Part shown: positions 11,546 to 13,220 of the stretch, in pieces | Numbering within the stretch: position 1 is the first letter of the stretch | Layout of the letters: every line of letters begins with the position of its first letter | Source: Streptosporangiaceae bacterium | GTDB lineage: Bacteria; Actinomycetota; Actinomycetes; Streptosporangiales; Streptosporangiaceae | Length of the DNA: 13,220 bases | NCBI GenBank assembly: GCA_030040815.1 | Contig: JASHSZ010000474.1 | Coordinates: 1-13,220, forward strand | Reading direction: 5' to 3' | The notes under the pieces: generated by a model | The model's input: only the letters and a program-made list of their open reading frames with translations | What the model was told of the DNA's origin: nothing | The model's database searches: none | Program-made: the position numbers and the translations under genes

Positions 11546-13220
11546 CTACCCCTGTCGGTTAGCCGCGTTCTCGCGAGCTTCGCAGATGGCCCACGCGGCG
11601 TTGACCAGGCCGATGTGACTGAACGCTTGGGGGAAGTTGCCGAGCATCTCCCCGGTCTCCGGATTAACCTCTTCGGCGAGCAGGCCCACGTCGTTCATCG
11701 CGGCGATGGCGCGCTCGAATGTCGCGGTGGCTGCCTCGACGTCGCCGGCGAGCGTCTGCGCTTGCGCCAGCCAGAACGTGCACAGCAGGAAGGTCCCCTC
11801 CCCAGCAGGCAGGCCATCACTGGTCAGGTACCTGTACACCAGGCCCTGCTGGTCGGTCAGCCGCTGCACGGTGGCGTCGATGGTAGCCCGCATGCGCGGG
11901 TCATGGGCAGGCAGGAACTCTGTGATGGCCAGCATCAGGCTGGACGCATCCAGCTCGTCGCTGCCGAACGCCTGGGTAAATGCCCCTGCTCGCTCGCTCC
12001 AGCCTCGCTCCAGGATGGCTGCCCGGATATCTGCCCTGACCTGAGCCCATTCGGGCTTCTTGTCCTCGGCGCCAAGGAGCGGCGCCAGCTCGATCGCGCG
12101 GTCCAGCGCCAGCCAGCACATGAGCTTTGAGTACAGGAAGTCTCGCGGCTCGCCGCGGATCTCCCAGATCCCGTGGTCTTTTTCCTGCCATCGCGCGGCA
12201 GCGGTGTCGGCGGCCGCGACCAGGAACCGCCGGGTTGCCGCGGTCATGTCGCCGAGCTGGTCGGCGAGCCGATGCGCGGCGCCGAGCAGCTCGCCATACA
12301 CGTCGAGTTGTCGTTGCTGCCACGCGCCGTTGCCGACTCGGACCGGGCGACTGCTCCGCCACCCGGCGAGGTGCGCCAGGTTCCGCTCGGTCAGGTCCCG
12401 CTCGCCGCCGACCCCGAACATGATCTGCAGATCCAGGCCGCTCTCGAGCTGCGGGGCGGCGGCGCCGGCAAGAAAGTCAAAGAACTGCTGGGCCTCGTCC
12501 GGGCACGCCGCCACCCAGAGGGCCTCCATGGTCAGGCTAGAGTCACGCACCCAGGCGTACCGGTAATCCCAGTTCCGCGCGCCGCCGACGCTCTCTGGCA
12601 GCGAGGTCGTGGGCGCAGCCACAATGGCGCCGGTCGGCGCGAATGTCAGCGCCTCCAGGACCCGCCCGGAGTGATGGACAAGGTCCCGCCACGGACCCTG
12701 ATAGGACTGGTGAATAGCCGACCACGAGCGCCATCCCTCCACCGTGTCGTCTAGCCGGGCCGCGATCTCCTTTCCCGTCCACGCGGGCGGCGGTGGCGAG
12801 CTCGGCGCGTGCCGGTGGCCGATAGCGAAGAAGGCGTCTTGCCCCGCAGCGAGCCGAATCCAGGCAGTGGCGGTGGGGCCGTCGATCTGGAAGCTGACCG
12901 TGCTGGACAGGAGCAGCCCGTGGTCGCCGCCGCGGGCGGTGAGCCCGCCGGCAACCGGCGCAAGCGTCGGCTGGATGAGGCCGTAATCCAGCCGGGGCTC
13001 GTAGCTGACCAAGACCTCGATGGCACCCTCGGTGCACGTCAGTCGGCGCAGCAGCATGCTCGGGGAGTTTGCGCCTAGGTCATGGCCACGCTCGTTACGG
13101 CCGACCGCCAGAGCGTCGGTCAGCGCAGCGGTGCCACTCGCGGTCGTGAAGGTGGTTTCCAGCACCATTGTCTGAGGCACGTACCGGCGGCTGGCGCGGA
13201 ACTCGCCAGCAGGCCGGATC
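11546..13220 (-). CDS. glycoside hydrolase family 15 (trehalase/glucoamylase type), 5' end outside window
   Basis: At least 557 codons of a GH15 enzyme of the cytoplasmic actinobacterial trehalase/glucoamylase type. The frame stays open to the window edge and remains family-like (IRPAGEFRASRRYVPQ), so the GTG at 13180 is internal and perhaps 50-100 residues are missing. An N-terminal beta domain is followed by the (alpha/alpha)6 barrel. Counting from 13180: GGARNWDYRYAWVRDSS 199-215, GIWEIRGEPRDFLYSK 337-352 with the likely general acid E340, GLLAEEVNPETGEMLGNFPQ 499-518 with the catalytic base E503 or E504, and AFSHIGLVNAA 519-529. It hydrolyses alpha-glucosides by inversion. Whether the substrate is trehalose or maltodextrin cannot be decided by eye. 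There is no way to judge a signal peptide. It leads the tight operon with the flavoprotein and SDR genes. Confidence 0.92.
   Translation of the reverse strand, partial: IRPAGEFRASRRYVPQTMVLETTFTTASGTAALTDALAVGRNERGHDLGANSPSMLLRRLTCTEGAIEVLVSYEPRLDYGLIQPTLAPVAGGLTARGGDHGLLLSSTVSFQIDGPTATAWIRLAAGQDAFFAIGHRHAPSSPPPPAWTGKEIAARLDDTVEGWRSWSAIHQSYQGPWRDLVHHSGRVLEALTFAPTGAIVAAPTTSLPESVGGARNWDYRYAWVRDSSLTMEALWVAACPDEAQQFFDFLAGAAAPQLESGLDLQIMFGVGGERDLTERNLAHLAGWRSSRPVRVGNGAWQQRQLDVYGELLGAAHRLADQLGDMTAATRRFLVAAADTAAARWQEKDHGIWEIRGEPRDFLYSKLMCWLALDRAIELAPLLGAEDKKPEWAQVRADIRAAILERGWSERAGAFTQAFGSDELDASSLMLAITEFLPAHDPRMRATIDATVQRLTDQQGLVYRYLTSDGLPAGEGTFLLCTFWLAQAQTLAGDVEAATATFERAIAAMNDVGLLAEEVNPETGEMLGNFPQAFSHIGLVNAAWAICEARENAANRQG

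Noticed and set aside
10304..12130. 608-codon open frame on the + strand
   Set aside because: It lies antisense to the flavoprotein and GH15 genes, both with clear family motifs. Its composition is Arg/Ala/Gly/Pro-rich with no recognisable domain, a common artefact of GC-rich DNA.
1..13220. CRISPR arrays, tRNA/rRNA genes, insertion sequences with terminal repeats
   Set aside because: On reading I found no spaced repeat array, no cloverleaf-like or rRNA segment, and no transposase. The only mobile-element sign is the broken tyrosine recombinase.

Overview
The window is very GC-rich DNA with strong G/C preference at third codon positions, GTG as well as ATG starts, and families typical of actinomycetes (DUF5709, the CtaG-like oxidase assembly family, a GH15 of the mycobacterial trehalase type, an actinobacterial SDR subfamily). 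A soil actinomycete is the best guess. The order cannot be fixed from the sequence.

Layout. (1) Positions 1-4142, + strand: the 3' part of an aerobic benzoyl-CoA (box) operon. It holds the end of boxC (ring-opening lyase), complete boxB (benzoyl-CoA 2,3-epoxidase) and a benzoate-CoA ligase. The ligase makes benzoyl-CoA, BoxB with an off-window reductase (BoxA) epoxidises it, and BoxC opens the ring hydrolytically. (2) 4146-4895, - strand: a CtaG-like six-helix membrane protein that has lost the family's histidines. (3) 5064-5549, - strand: an acidic DUF5709 protein. (4) 5770-6660, + strand: a DUF72 (YecE-like) protein, probably on a leaderless transcript. (5) About 6583-8734: a degraded island. 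It contains a tyrosine recombinase broken in the middle by about 200 bp of unrelated coding-like DNA, a likely two-way terminator, a minus-strand cluster of a 76-aa protein, a ~114-aa protein and a ribbon-helix-helix (RHH) regulator with a clear promoter and a three-site operator, and finally an orphan 3' end of a second DUF72 gene. The simplest reading is an old integration into the 3' end of the DUF72 gene: the element supplied a replacement end and the native end was pushed about 2.1 kb away. (6) 8770-13220, - strand: a compact cluster, transcribed from the right edge leftwards, of GH15 glucoside hydrolase, disulfide-type flavoprotein oxidoreductase, SDR-fold protein, and a VOC protein with a conserved C-terminal tail. 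The first three are separated by only 2-3 nt.

No complete undescribed defence or mobile system is convincing here. The most interesting material is the island in (5), and three proteins in ordinary-looking families that lack their family's catalytic or metal-binding residues (CtaG-like, SDR, flavoprotein).
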